64,000 bases of DNA, from assembly GCA_945903635.1 (NCBI GenBank), contig CAMDOT010000002.1, positions 1 through 64,000 of the forward strand, in the 5' to 3' direction. The DNA comes from Rhizobium sp. Q54. GTDB taxonomy: Bacteria; Pseudomonadota; Alphaproteobacteria; Reyranellales; Reyranellaceae. The position numbers and the translations under genes were made by a program. The notes beneath the pieces are model-generated. The model saw only the letters and a list, made by a program, of their open reading frames with translations, did no database searches and was not told where the DNA came from. Shown here piece by piece: positions 33,297-42,514 of this stretch. Each line of letters starts with the position of its first letter. Position 1 is the stretch's first letter.

Positions 33297-34641
33297 GGAC
33301 CACATCCATGAGCAGCGCCCGACCAGCGGAGCGTCCGCGGCCGAACTGGTGGCGCAACTGCGCGAAGTCCGTCATCGCACCCGGCGCTTGACGGAAGAAC
33401 TCTCATCGACCGAATTGATGGGGCCGCAAATCTCCATCGTCAATCCCGTGCTCTGGGAGATCGGCCATGTCGGCTGGTTCCACGAGTACTGGACGCTGCG
33501 CCATGCCCACGGCCGCGCCCCGCTGATCGAGCGCGGCGATCGGCTGTGGGATTCGAGCGCGGTGGCGCACGCCACGCGCTGGCAGCTCGACCTGCCGGAC
33601 CGCGCCGGCACTTTCAGCTACCTGGCCGATGTGCTGGCGCAGCAGGAGGATCGGCTCGGCGGCACGGTCGACGACGGCGCCCGCTACTTCTACGAACTGG
33701 CGTTGCGCCACGAGGACATGCATGTCGAGGCGCTCACCTATTCGCGCCAGACCTTGTCCTATGCGCCGCCCAGCGGACTTGGCGAGGCCGCGCGACCGGA
33801 CGCCGGCGCTCTCCCCAGCGCCCTCCGAGGTCCATGGCCGGGTGACGCCGCCGTGCCCGGTGGAACGTGGCGGCTGGGCTCGACCGCCGCCGACGGGTTC
33901 GTCTTCGACAACGAGAAATGGGCGCACGAGACGGCGCTGGCGGCCTTCCGCATCGCCCGTGCGCCGGTGACCAACGTCGAGTTCGCGGCCTTCGTCGAGG
34001 CCGGAGGCTACGGTGCCCGGGAGTTCTGGAGCGACGCAGGCTGGGCGTGGCGACAAACTCGCAACGCCGAACGTCCCATCTATTGGCAGCCCAAGCGCGA
34101 CGGCGTTTGGACCGTCCGGCGCTATCGCGAGATCGAGGCGCTGGCGCCGCATCAGCCGGTCGTGTTCGTCACCTGGTTCGAGGCCGAAGCGTGGTGCCGC
34201 TGGGCCGGCCGGCGCCTGCCGAGCGAAGCCGAATGGGGGGCCGCCGCCATCGGCGAGCCGACAACCGACGGCCGGCGTCTGGCCGACGTGCGCCGCCGCT
34301 GGCCATGGGGTGACGCGTCCCCTGCGTCATCCCGCGCCAATCTCGACTATGCCTTCGATGGACCGGTCGATGTCGCCGGCTGCGCGGCGGGCGACAGCGC
34401 CTTCGGTTGCCGCCAGATGATCGGCAACGTCTGGGAATGGACCACGTCGGACTTCCTGCCTTTCGCGGGCTTCGCCGCCGATCCCTACAAGGACTATTCC
34501 GAGCCCTGGTTCGGCAGCCGCAAGGTGTTGCGCGGCGGTTGTTGGGCGACCAGCGCGCGCATCGCCCGACCGACCTATCGCAATTTCTTCACGCCGGATC
34601 GCAACGATGTTGTCGCCGGCTTCCGGACCTGCGCCCTGTAA
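33295..34641 (+). CDS. senA: Selenoneine synthase SenA-like (EgtB-related) iron enzyme
   Basis: SenA joins a selenosugar to hercynine. The 448-residue protein has an N-terminal DinB-like domain and a C-terminal FGE-sulfatase domain. The iron-binding triad is H139-X3-H143-X-E145 in RHEDMHVEAL. Also visible are SIVNPVLWEIGHVGWFHEYW and the closing GNVWEWT and RGGCWATS motifs. EgtB for ergothioneine is the close alternative, but pairing with the TIGR04348 gene favours SenA. AAGGA precedes the ATG at 33295. Confidence 0.82.
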   Translation: MDHIHEQRPTSGASAAELVAQLREVRHRTRRLTEELSSTELMGPQISIVNPVLWEIGHVGWFHEYWTLRHAHGRAPLIERGDRLWDSSAVAHATRWQLDLPDRAGTFSYLADVLAQQEDRLGGTVDDGARYFYELALRHEDMHVEALTYSRQTLSYAPPSGLGEAARPDAGALPSALRGPWPGDAAVPGGTWRLGSTAADGFVFDNEKWAHETALAAFRIARAPVTNVEFAAFVEAGGYGAREFWSDAGWAWRQTRNAERPIYWQPKRDGVWTVRRYREIEALAPHQPVVFVTWFEAEAWCRWAGRRLPSEAEWGAAAIGEPTTDGRRLADVRRRWPWGDASPASSRANLDYAFDGPVDVAGCAAGDSAFGCRQMIGNVWEWTTSDFLPFAGFAADPYKDYSEPWFGSRKVLRGGCWATSARIARPTYRNFFTPDRNDVVAGFRTCAL

Positions 34642-34649
34642 GCCACTGA

Positions 34650-34663
34650 CAATCTGTTGATTG
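34650..34663. promoter_or_regulatory. Inverted repeat upstream of the copper cluster
   Basis: CAATC-TGTT-GATTG lies between the senA-like stop and the first gene of the RND operon, about 34 bp before the ATG at 34697. It could be a regulator site, or part of the senA terminator. No assignment is possible. Confidence 0.3.
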
Positions 34664-34696
34664 GCCTGCGACCGTGATGAGAGCAATATAAAGACG

Positions 34697-35035
34697 ATGA
34701 CGCGTCTGCGCCTCCTTGCCGGCCTCCTAGGGTGCCTCGCCGTTCTGGCGTCGGGCCTGCCTGCGGTCGCGCTGGCGTCGGCGCCGATGGCCAACGCCAT
34801 GCCCATGCAGACGACAGCCTCGGAACCCTGCAGCCACTGCCCGGACTGCGACGGCAGCCCATGCCAACCTGCGGCCGCCGGGTGCGTGCTGGCCTGTGTC
34901 GCCGCGCCGCCGACGCTCGGCGTAGCCTCCTTCGTGCTGCCGGCGATCGGCGCTGCCACCATCCCTTGGCCGGCGCGACTCGTTGTGCTGACCGGCCTGT
35001 CTCCACCACCCGACCCCTTCCCTCCGCGAGCCTGA
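34697..35035 (+). CDS. Small exported Cys-rich protein at the head of the RND operon
   Basis: This 112-residue protein has an N-terminal signal or membrane segment. A Met/Cys-rich stretch follows, with PMANAMPM, then SEPCSHCPDC and ACVAAP, which suggests metal binding. A Pro-rich tail closes it. I do not recognise a characterised family; such proteins often precede heavy-metal RND genes. The start at 34697 gives the most compact form. It lies 61 bp before the cusB-like gene. Confidence 0.65.
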   Translation: MTRLRLLAGLLGCLAVLASGLPAVALASAPMANAMPMQTTASEPCSHCPDCDGSPCQPAAAGCVLACVAAPPTLGVASFVLPAIGAATIPWPARLVVLTGLSPPPDPFPPRA

Positions 35036-35096
35036 CTCTTCGTCGGTCGGCTTGAACCGGCGCGTATCGACGCGCGCCGGCATCGCGGAGGGATTC

Positions 35097-36299
35097 ATGA
35101 AGTTCGTCGCAAAGCTGCGGCCCGGCATCGCCGGCGCCGCTCTCTTGGTCGTCATTGCCGCTGCCGCCATCGCGTCGCCAGCGAGCGCGGCCGATCCGGC
35201 CTGTGCCGGCGGCAAGGTCAAATACTACCGCAATCCGATGGGCACGCCCGATACCTCGCCGGTGCCCAAAAAGGATTCCATGAACATGGACTACATCCCG
35301 GTCTGCGAGGACGCGACCGGCGATGGGCCCGGCACGGTCAAGATCAGCCTCGACAAGGTGCAGCTCCTGGGCGTGCGCAGCGTGGAGGTGCAGGAGCGCG
35401 CGCTCAGCCGCAGCATCCGCGCCTTCGCCACGGTGCAGTATGACGAACGCCGCCAGTTCGTGGTGGCGCCCAAGTTCAGCGGCTGGATCGAGAAGCTCGC
35501 CGTCAATGCCACCGGTGACGCCGTGACGGTCGGCCAACCACTGTTCGACGCCTACAGCCCCGAGCTGAACATCCTGCAGCAGCAATGGCGGGTGGCCGGC
35601 CGCAGCGCCGACGCCACCGACAAGTTGCGCTATCTCGCCTATCCCGAAGCAGCCCTCGAAAAGCTGCGCCGCGGCGACCCGCCGTCGCGCACCGTCACCA
35701 TTCCCTCGCCGGCCGCCGGAACGGTTGTCGACAAAGTCGCCATCGAGGGCATGCACTTCCAGCCGGGCGACGCGCTGTTCCGTATCGTCGACACCGCGAA
35801 CATGTGGGTGATCGCCGAGGTCTACGAGCAGGACCTCGCCTTCGTGAAGGTGGGCGATGTGGCGCGCGTCACCATCAACGCCTGGCCGGGCCAGCCCTTC
35901 GAGGGGAAGGTGACGTTCATCTATCCCGGCCTCGGCAAGGAAAGCCGCACGGCGCGGCTCCGGATCGAGGTCGCCAATCCGGACGGCAGGTTGCGCGCTG
36001 ACATGGCGGCAACCGCCGAGATTGCCGCGCCTCTCGGTTCCAGCCTTGCTGTCCCAGAGTCGGCCGTCATCGACAGCGGCCGGCGGCAGGTCGTGCTAGT
36101 CGAGCGCGGCGAGGGCCGCTACGAGCCGCGACCGGTGAAACTGGGCGCGCGGGTGCCGGGTTGGGTACAGGTGCTCGACGGCCTGAAAGCCGGCGAGCGC
36201 GTCGTGACGCAAGCCACCTTCCTGATCGACGCCGAGAGCAACATCCGCACCGCCCTTGCAGCGTTCGGACATGGTGAAAACAAGGGAGACAGCAAATGA
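35097..36299 (+). CDS. cusB: Copper/silver RND efflux adaptor (CusB-like)
   Basis: This 400-residue periplasmic membrane-fusion protein has a signal peptide ending near ASA-A. It starts with a heavy-metal-binding domain carrying KYYRNPMG, DTSPVPKKDSMNMDY and PVC. The barrel-sandwich and beta-barrel parts follow (VAPKFSGWIEKL, IPSPAAGTVVDKV, VIAEVYEQDLAFV). It should bridge CusA to a TolC-type channel. CGGAGGG precedes the ATG at 35097, and the stop overlaps cusA by 4 bp. Confidence 0.9.
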   Translation: MKFVAKLRPGIAGAALLVVIAAAAIASPASAADPACAGGKVKYYRNPMGTPDTSPVPKKDSMNMDYIPVCEDATGDGPGTVKISLDKVQLLGVRSVEVQERALSRSIRAFATVQYDERRQFVVAPKFSGWIEKLAVNATGDAVTVGQPLFDAYSPELNILQQQWRVAGRSADATDKLRYLAYPEAALEKLRRGDPPSRTVTIPSPAAGTVVDKVAIEGMHFQPGDALFRIVDTANMWVIAEVYEQDLAFVKVGDVARVTINAWPGQPFEGKVTFIYPGLGKESRTARLRIEVANPDGRLRADMAATAEIAAPLGSSLAVPESAVIDSGRRQVVLVERGEGRYEPRPVKLGARVPGWVQVLDGLKAGERVVTQATFLIDAESNIRTALAAFGHGENKGDSK

Positions 36300-39200
36300 T
36301 CGCCGGCCTGATCCGCTGGTCGGCGCGCAATGTCCTGCTGATCCTGATCGCCACGGCGGGGCTGGTTGGGGGCGGCCTGTTCGCGGTCGGGCGGCTGTCG
36401 CTCGACGCCATTCCCGACCTCTCCGACACCCAGGTCATCGTCTATACCGAGATGCCGGGCCAGGCACCGCAGGTCGTCGAGGATCAGGTGACCTATCCGC
36501 TGACCACCGCGATGCTGGCGGTGCCCAGGAGCCGGGCGGTGCGCGGCTTCTCGTTCTTCGGCGCGTCGTTCGTCTACGTCATCTTCGAGGACGGCACCGA
36601 CATCTATTGGGCACGCAGCCGCGTCCTGGAATACCTGAACTCCGGCGCGCAGAAGCTGCCGGCCAATGTGAAGCCGACCCTGGGGCCAGACGCCACCGGC
36701 GTCGGCTGGGTCTACCAATACGTCGTGGTCGGTGCCAACCGCACCCTGGCCGAGCTGCGGTCGCTGCAGGACTGGTACATCCGCTTCGGTCTCGCCAAGG
36801 CACCCGGCGTCGCCGAGGTGGCGAGCGTCGGCGGCTTCGTGCGGCAGTACAACGTCGTGGTCGATCCGCTGAAGCTTCGCAGCTACGGCGTGCCCCTGTC
36901 GCGCGTCGTCGAGGCGATCCGGGCCTCCAACCGGGAGACCGGCGGCCGCGTGGTCGAGATGGCCGAGGCCGAGTTCATGGTGCGGGGCCGCGGCTACCTC
37001 ACCGGGACCGCCGATCTCGAGCAGATCGTGCTCAAGGCCGACGGGTCGGTGCCAGTGCTGATGCGCGACGTGGCGCGTATCGAGCTGGGGCCCGACGAGC
37101 GACGGGGCCTCAGCGAACTCAACGGCGAGGGCGAGGCGGTAGGCGGCATCGCGCTGCAGCGCTTCGGCCAGAACGCACTCGACGTGATCGACGGCGTGAA
37201 GGCGAAGCTGCGCGAAATCGCCGGCGGCCTGCCCGAGGGCGTGCGGATCGAGGCGGTCTATGATCGCTCGGAGCTGATCCACCGCGCCATCGACACGCTG
37301 AAATCGACCCTGATCGAGGAATGCCTGGTCGTGGCCGCGGTGTGCATGATCTTCCTGCTGCACGTGCGCTCCGCCCTGGTCGCCATCGTCACCCTCCCGG
37401 TGGGCGTGCTGATGGCCTTCATCGCCATGCATTTTTTGGGCATCGGCTCCAACATCATGAGCCTGGGCGGGATCGCCATCGCGATCGGCGCCATGGTCGA
37501 CGCCGCCATCGTCATGATCGAGAACGCCCACAAGCACCTGGAGCGGCTCAAGCCCGGTCAATCGCGCGCCGAAGCGATCATCGAGGCGGCGGTCGAGGTC
37601 GGGCCGGCGCTGTTCTTCAGCCTGCTGGTGATCACCGTGTCGTTCCTGCCGATCTTCGCCCTGGAGGAGCAGGAAGGCCGGCTGTTCAAGCCCCTGGCCT
37701 GGACCAAGAGCCTCGCGATGGCGGCCTCCGCGATGCTGTCGGTGACCCTGGTGCCGGCCCTGATGATGCTGTTCGTGCGCGGCCGCATCCTGCCCGAGCG
37801 GCGCAATCCGGTGAACCGGGCCTTGATCTGGCTCTACCGGCCGGCGATCCGTCTGGTGCTGCGTGCACGCGTGCTCACCGTGGGACTTGCCCTGGCGGCC
37901 CTTGCCGCCACCGCGTGGCCGGCGATGCGGCTCGGGGTCGAGTTCATGCCCAGCCTCGACGAGGGCACGCTGTTCTACATGCCGGTCACGCTGCCCGGCC
38001 TCTCGGTGACCAAGTCGGCCGAGCTGCTGCAGACCCAGAACAAGGTCCTGAAGTCGTTCCCCGAGGTCACCTCGGTGTTCGGCAAGGCGGGCCGCGCCGC
38101 CACGGCGACCGATCCCGCGCCACTCGAAATGTTCGAGACGGTGATCAACCTGAAGCCCAAGTCACAGTGGCGCGCCGGCATGACGGTGGACAAGTTGATC
38201 GCCGAGATGGACCGCGCGCTACAATTTCCCGGCGTCGCCAACGCCTGGACCATGCCGATCAAGGCGCGCATCGACATGCTGGCGACCGGCATTCGCACGC
38301 CGGTCGGGGTAAAACTGCTGGGCCGCGACTACGGCGAACTGGAAGTCGTGGCGCGCCAGGTCGAGGCGGCGATCCATGCCGTGCCCGGCACCACATCCGC
38401 CCACGCCGAGCGCGTGACCGGCGGCTACTTCCTCGACGTCGTGCCCGACCGCGGCAAGCTCGCGCAGTACGGCGTCATGATGGAGGAGGTGCAGCAGGCG
38501 GTGGCCAGCGCGCTGGGTGGCGAGACCGTGACGACGACCGTCGAGGGCCGCGAGCGTTACTCGGTGAACGTGCGCTATCCGCGAGACTTCCGGTCCGATC
38601 CGCGCGCCATCGCCGCCGACATCCTGGTGCCGACCCTGCGCGGCGGAATGCTGCCGCTCGGCCAGCTCGCCGATGTGCGCCTGACACAGGGCGCCACGAC
38701 GATCCGTACCGAAAACGCCCAGCTCGCAGTCTATGTCTTCGTCGATTTCCGCGGCCGCGATCTCGCAGGCTACGTCGCCGATGCCCGCAAGGCCGTGCAG
38801 GAGAAGGTCGTGTTCCCGCCCGGCACCTATGCGGTGTGGAGCGGCCAATTCGAATATCTCGAACGCGCCGAGGCCAAGTTGAAACTGGTCGTGCCGGCGA
38901 CCCTGCTGCTGATCTTCGTCCTGCTTTATCTCAACTTCGGCCGCATCGCCGAGACCATGATCGTGATGCTGTCGCTGCCCTTCTCCATGGTCGGCGGCCT
39001 GTGGCTGGTCTGGGCCATGGGCTTCAACATGAGCGTGGCCGTGACCGTGGGCTTCATCGCCCTGGCCGGCGTCGCGGCCGAAACCGGTGTGGTGATGCTG
39101 ATCTATCTCGACCAGGCCCTGGCGGCGCGACGCGCGCTTTGCGCAACGGAGGCCCGCCCCTTCACGCGCGCCGACCTCCATGCGGCGATCATGGAGGGCG

Positions 39201-39448
39201 CGGTCGAGCGCGTGCGTCCCAAGATGATGACGGTGACGGCGATCACGGCCGGCCTGCTGCCCATCCTGTGGAACGAGGGCACCGGCTCGGAGGTGATGCA
39301 GCGCATCGCCGTGCCGATGATCGGCGGCATGGCGAGCTCGACCGTGCTCACCCTGCTGGTGATCCCGGCGATCTATGCCCTGGTGAAAGGCGGCTTTCGC
39401 CCACCGCCCGGTACAGCCGAGGCGCATGTCAGCCGTCGATCAGCCTGA
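36296..39448 (+). CDS. cusA: Heavy-metal RND efflux pump (CusA-like)
   Basis: This 1050-residue inner-membrane proton antiporter has the normal RND layout, with two blocks of transmembrane helices and large periplasmic loops. The heavy-metal signature PDLSDTQVIVYTEMPGQAPQ is at the N-terminus. GAMVDAAIVMIENAHKHLE marks the proton-relay helix and VAAETGVVMLIYLDQAL the second half. Met residues of the Cus metal relay were not checked individually. It pairs with cusB and probably with the TolC-type lipoprotein at 42515. Confidence 0.93.
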   Translation: MIAGLIRWSARNVLLILIATAGLVGGGLFAVGRLSLDAIPDLSDTQVIVYTEMPGQAPQVVEDQVTYPLTTAMLAVPRSRAVRGFSFFGASFVYVIFEDGTDIYWARSRVLEYLNSGAQKLPANVKPTLGPDATGVGWVYQYVVVGANRTLAELRSLQDWYIRFGLAKAPGVAEVASVGGFVRQYNVVVDPLKLRSYGVPLSRVVEAIRASNRETGGRVVEMAEAEFMVRGRGYLTGTADLEQIVLKADGSVPVLMRDVARIELGPDERRGLSELNGEGEAVGGIALQRFGQNALDVIDGVKAKLREIAGGLPEGVRIEAVYDRSELIHRAIDTLKSTLIEECLVVAAVCMIFLLHVRSALVAIVTLPVGVLMAFIAMHFLGIGSNIMSLGGIAIAIGAMVDAAIVMIENAHKHLERLKPGQSRAEAIIEAAVEVGPALFFSLLVITVSFLPIFALEEQEGRLFKPLAWTKSLAMAASAMLSVTLVPALMMLFVRGRILPERRNPVNRALIWLYRPAIRLVLRARVLTVGLALAALAATAWPAMRLGVEFMPSLDEGTLFYMPVTLPGLSVTKSAELLQTQNKVLKSFPEVTSVFGKAGRAATATDPAPLEMFETVINLKPKSQWRAGMTVDKLIAEMDRALQFPGVANAWTMPIKARIDMLATGIRTPVGVKLLGRDYGELEVVARQVEAAIHAVPGTTSAHAERVTGGYFLDVVPDRGKLAQYGVMMEEVQQAVASALGGETVTTTVEGRERYSVNVRYPRDFRSDPRAIAADILVPTLRGGMLPLGQLADVRLTQGATTIRTENAQLAVYVFVDFRGRDLAGYVADARKAVQEKVVFPPGTYAVWSGQFEYLERAEAKLKLVVPATLLLIFVLLYLNFGRIAETMIVMLSLPFSMVGGLWLVWAMGFNMSVAVTVGFIALAGVAAETGVVMLIYLDQALAARRALCATEARPFTRADLHAAIMEGAVERVRPKMMTVTAITAGLLPILWNEGTGSEVMQRIAVPMIGGMASSTVLTLLVIPAIYALVKGGFRPPPGTAEAHVSRRSA

Positions 39449-39487
39449 TAGGGTCCAATCCGGGGTAAAAGCGCCGCGGGGACCAAG

Positions 39488-39922
39488 ATGGCGTTGGAAT
39501 GGGCGATATCGCATCCGGATCAGCTGGTGATGGCGGCTGCCCGGGGAGACGTCAGCCCCGGGGAGATCGAGAACTATTTCCATGGTGTCGGCCTGGAAGG
39601 CGGCATCGGCTACGCCAAGATGTTCCTCATCGATTCGGCAAGCATGCTGAGCGACGAGAACATCAAGACGCTGGGCCGCGTCATCGAGCGCTACGCGCTC
39701 ACCGGCAAGATCGGGCCGGTCGCGATCGTGGCGACGACGGACGAGGCTTTTCGTCAGGCCCAGGTGTTTGCATCGGCCGCGCGCGCCGAGCGTCCCCTGC
39801 GTGTTTTCCGCCAGCAACTCGAGGCCGCGCGCTGGCTCGTCCGCATGAAGCAGGGTGACCTGCCGGCCGACGAGGCATCCCCGGGCCCGACCGGCCGTCG
39901 TGGCGAATACCGGCACAGCTAG
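39488..39922 (+). CDS. Unknown 144-residue protein after cusA
   Basis: I do not recognise this family with confidence. It has no signal peptide and an alpha/beta pattern (KMFLIDSASM, VAIVATTDEAFRQAQVFA), with a basic tail, somewhat like STAS or SpoIIAA-type folds. It begins 39 bp after cusA on the same strand and may be co-transcribed, but a metal role is not visible in the sequence. Confidence 0.6.
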   Translation: MALEWAISHPDQLVMAAARGDVSPGEIENYFHGVGLEGGIGYAKMFLIDSASMLSDENIKTLGRVIERYALTGKIGPVAIVATTDEAFRQAQVFASAARAERPLRVFRQQLEAARWLVRMKQGDLPADEASPGPTGRRGEYRHS

Positions 39923-39983
39923 AATTCGAAGCCGGAACCTGAGCCCGGCCAGTCCGCGGAGATTGGCGTCACCTCCTCGATGT

Positions 39984-40244
39984 CTATTTCTCGTCGTCTT
40001 CGCGAGACTTCGGCTGATGCCGGCAGTCCGTCTCCAGACAGACGATTTGAACGACCCGTCCGCTTCCCTTGCAAGTCACCTCATAGGCGACCAGCGTTGC
40101 CGACAGGTTCGTCGGCGCAACGCGGGCCGGAACGCATGCCAGGCGATCCAGGGTGACTTGCAGTTCCCGGTCGCTGGCGTGCGCACCGTCCAGGGAGAAA
40201 AAGCCGGCCACAGACAGCAGGCCAAACACGATCGTTGTCTTCAC
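39984..40244 (-). CDS. Small exported protein at the end of the copper operon
   Basis: This 86-residue protein has a signal peptide ending near AHA-S. Four Cys residues in the mature part (LACVP, EVTCK, VCLETDC) could form disulfides or bind metal. The family is unknown. The start is a GTG at 40244, 16 bp after the cusF stop, so it is probably the last gene of the minus-strand operon. Confidence 0.65.
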   Translation of the reverse strand: MKTTIVFGLLSVAGFFSLDGAHASDRELQVTLDRLACVPARVAPTNLSATLVAYEVTCKGSGRVVQIVCLETDCRHQPKSREDDEK

Positions 40245-40260
40245 GGCGCTTCGTCGAACC

Positions 40261-40551
40261 TCAATGTGCCTTGCCGATCTTCGTCACGGTGATCGCGCCA
40301 TTGACGCGATCCACCTCGAACTCGATCTGGTCGCCGGCCTTGACTTTGTCGAGCATGGCCGGATCGGCGACGCGGAACACCATCGTCATGGAGTCCATGT
40401 CGAGGCTCTTGATCGGTCCGTGCTTGAGCGTGATCTTGCCGGCGGCCTTGTCGATCTTGATCACCTCGCCTTTGACGTGGTGAGCGTTCGCCAGGGCGGT
40501 ACCGGCGAGAAGAAAGGTTGCGGCGGCGAGAGAAACCAGAGTCTTGAACAT
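40261..40551 (-). CDS. cusF: CusF-like periplasmic copper chaperone
   Basis: This 96-residue protein has a signal peptide ending near ANA-H and the CusF OB-fold pattern KGEVIKIDKAAGKITLKHGPI followed by SLDMDSMTMVFRV. In CusF, a His, two Met and a Trp ligate Cu(I) or Ag(I); here the Met and His are present, but the Trp position reads as Phe or Leu. AAAGGAG precedes the ATG. It would pass copper to the CusBA pump. Confidence 0.9.
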   Translation of the reverse strand: MFKTLVSLAAATFLLAGTALANAHHVKGEVIKIDKAAGKITLKHGPIKSLDMDSMTMVFRVADPAMLDKVKAGDQIEFEVDRVNGAITVTKIGKAH

Positions 40552-40575
40552 GTGAATCTCCTTTGGGGGATGAGG

Positions 40576-40605
40576 TGAACTACTCGACGATGAACTACTC
40601 GACGA
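40576..40605. repeat. 15-bp tandem duplication across the cupredoxin gene stop
   Basis: TGAACTACTCGACGA occurs twice in tandem (40576-40590, 40591-40605). The cupredoxin gene stops in the right-hand copy, so the left-hand copy carries a duplicate of its final codons and stop. A recent slippage event is likely and has no effect on the protein. Confidence 0.9.
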
Positions 40606-41086
40606 CGATCGTGCCGAACATGCCGGCCTGGCGATGGCCGGGGATGAGGCAGGAGAAGTCGAAGGTGCCGGCCTTGGTGAACTGCCAGACGATTTCGCCG
40701 GTGGTCTTGGGCTTCAGGCGCTTGGCGTTGGGGTCGTCGTGCTCCATGTCGGGGTTCTTCTCCATCTCCTTCATGTGCTTCAGATTCTCCTCGACCGTGG
40801 CGACGACGAACTCGTGATCGAGGACGCCGTTGTTGCGCAGCTGGAAGCGGATCTGCTCGCCCTTCTTCACTTTCAGGTTGTTCGGCAGAAACAGCATCTT
40901 GCCGTCGTCCTCGCGGAAGACGATCTGGACGATCCGCGCCGGCTTCTTCGGATCGCCGGGCTTGCCGTAGGCCGTGTCGTCGGCATGGCCGTGCCCTTCG
41001 CCGGGCTTGTGGCCGGGCGCCGCCACGGCAACGCCGGTGAAGAGTCCAAGGGCAACGAACGCCGCGATCAGATTTGTCAGTTTCAT
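40595..41086 (-). CDS. Exported cupredoxin-domain copper protein
   Basis: This 163-residue protein has a signal peptide ending near AVA-A and a plastocyanin/azurin-like fold. Type 1 copper ligands fit LDHEF (His), and the Cys, His and Met of FSCLIPGHRQAGMFG. A His/Gly-rich segment, HKPGEGHGHADD, lies at the mature N-terminus. AGGAGG precedes the ATG. Its neighbours are the multicopper oxidase (15 bp upstream) and cusF. It probably carries or buffers periplasmic copper. Confidence 0.9.
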   Translation of the reverse strand: MKLTNLIAAFVALGLFTGVAVAAPGHKPGEGHGHADDTAYGKPGDPKKPARIVQIVFREDDGKMLFLPNNLKVKKGEQIRFQLRNNGVLDHEFVVATVEENLKHMKEMEKNPDMEHDDPNAKRLKPKTTGEIVWQFTKAGTFDFSCLIPGHRQAGMFGTIVVE

Positions 41087-41101
41087 GTCTGCCTCCTGTG
41101 C

Positions 41102-42499
41102 TTACTTGTGTGAATCGTGCGACGGCTTGACGGCCCGTGGCATCGGCTGGACCCTGCTCGCCGGCGTGGGCGATGGGACGCGTGTGGTGGCGGGGGCCGG
41201 GCCCTTCCATTCGTAGGCGACGGTGCCGGGCGGATGCGTGTACCAGCCGGGATCCTTGTAATCGCCTGATGCCAGTCCCTCGCGGACCTTCAGGACCGTG
41301 AACATGCCGCCCATCTCGACCGCGCCGAACGGACCGAAGCCGGTCATCATCGGCAGGGTGTTGTCGGGGAGCGACATCTCCATCTCGCCCATGTCGGCCA
41401 TGCCGGCGCTGCCCATCGGCATGTAGTCCGGCACCATGCGCTTCATCTGCTTGGCGAACGCTTTCTTGTCGACACCGATAAAGGTCCTGATGTCGTGGCC
41501 CATCGCGTTCATCGTGTGATGCGACTTGTGGCAATGCAGCGCCCAGTCGCCGGGATGGATCGCGTCGAACTCATAGGCGCGCATGCCGCCCACCGGGATG
41601 TCGATGGTGACTTCCGGCCAGCGCGCCTCCGGGCGCACCCAGCCGCCGTCGGTGCAGGTCACCTCGAAGTCGTAGCCGTGCATGTGGATCGGGTGGTTGG
41701 TCATGGTGAGATTGCCGACGCGCACGCGCACGCGATCGTTCTTCGCCACGACCAGATGATCGATGCCCGGAAACACGCGGCTGTTGAAGGTCCACATGTT
41801 GAAGGCGGTCATCTCCGCGACCTTGGGCACGTAGTTGCCGGGGTCGATGTCGTAGGCCGAGAGGAGGAAGACGAAGTCACGATCGACACGATGCAGCTTC
41901 GGGTCGCGCGGATGGACGACGAAGAAGCCCATCATGCCCATCGCCATCTGCACCATCTCATCGGCATGCGGGTGGTACATGAAGGTGCCGCTCTTCCTGA
42001 GCTCGAACTCGTAGACGAAGGTCTTGCCCGGCTTGATGTGCGGCTGGGTGAGGCCACCGACGCCGTCCATCCCGCAGGGCAGGATCTGGCCGTGCCAATG
42101 GATCGTCGTGTGCTCCGGCAGGCGGTTGGTGACGAAGATGCGGACCTTGTCGCCTTCGACCGCTTCGATGGTCGGCCCCGGGCTCTGGCCGTTGTAGCCC
42201 CACAGACGCGCCACCATGCCCGGCGCCATTTCGCGCTCGACCGGCTCGGCGACGAGATGGAACTCCTTCCAGTCGCCGTTCTGCCGCCACGGCAGGGTCC
42301 AGCCGTTCAGCGTCACGACCGGCTGATAGTCCGGTCCGCTCGTGGGATGGAGCGGCGGCTGCATGGTGTTCGCCGTCATCGTCGGCGCTTCGGGGATGGA
42401 TTGCGCCTGGACGCGGCCGCTGACGGCGGCGCCGCCGAGGAGGGCGAGGCCAGAAGCGAGGCCAGTGGCCCCGACGAGGTCGCGTCTCGAGAGACTCAT
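41102..42499 (-). CDS. Multicopper oxidase, periplasmic copper-resistance type
   Basis: This 465-residue protein starts with a twin-arginine-like signal (SRRDLVGATG) and has three cupredoxin domains. Copper-binding motifs are HWHG, YHPHADE, NHPIHMHG and HCHKSHHTMNAM. A Met-rich stretch after residue 350 (MGSAGMADMGEMEM) resembles Cu(I)-oxidising MCOs. It likely oxidises Cu(I) in the periplasm. CAGGAG precedes the ATG. It sits between the TolC-type lipoprotein and the cupredoxin gene. Confidence 0.92.
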   Translation of the reverse strand: MSLSRRDLVGATGLASGLALLGGAAVSGRVQAQSIPEAPTMTANTMQPPLHPTSGPDYQPVVTLNGWTLPWRQNGDWKEFHLVAEPVEREMAPGMVARLWGYNGQSPGPTIEAVEGDKVRIFVTNRLPEHTTIHWHGQILPCGMDGVGGLTQPHIKPGKTFVYEFELRKSGTFMYHPHADEMVQMAMGMMGFFVVHPRDPKLHRVDRDFVFLLSAYDIDPGNYVPKVAEMTAFNMWTFNSRVFPGIDHLVVAKNDRVRVRVGNLTMTNHPIHMHGYDFEVTCTDGGWVRPEARWPEVTIDIPVGGMRAYEFDAIHPGDWALHCHKSHHTMNAMGHDIRTFIGVDKKAFAKQMKRMVPDYMPMGSAGMADMGEMEMSLPDNTLPMMTGFGPFGAVEMGGMFTVLKVREGLASGDYKDPGWYTHPPGTVAYEWKGPAPATTRVPSPTPASRVQPMPRAVKPSHDSHK

Positions 42500-42514
42500 G
42501 TCGATCTCCTGTTG

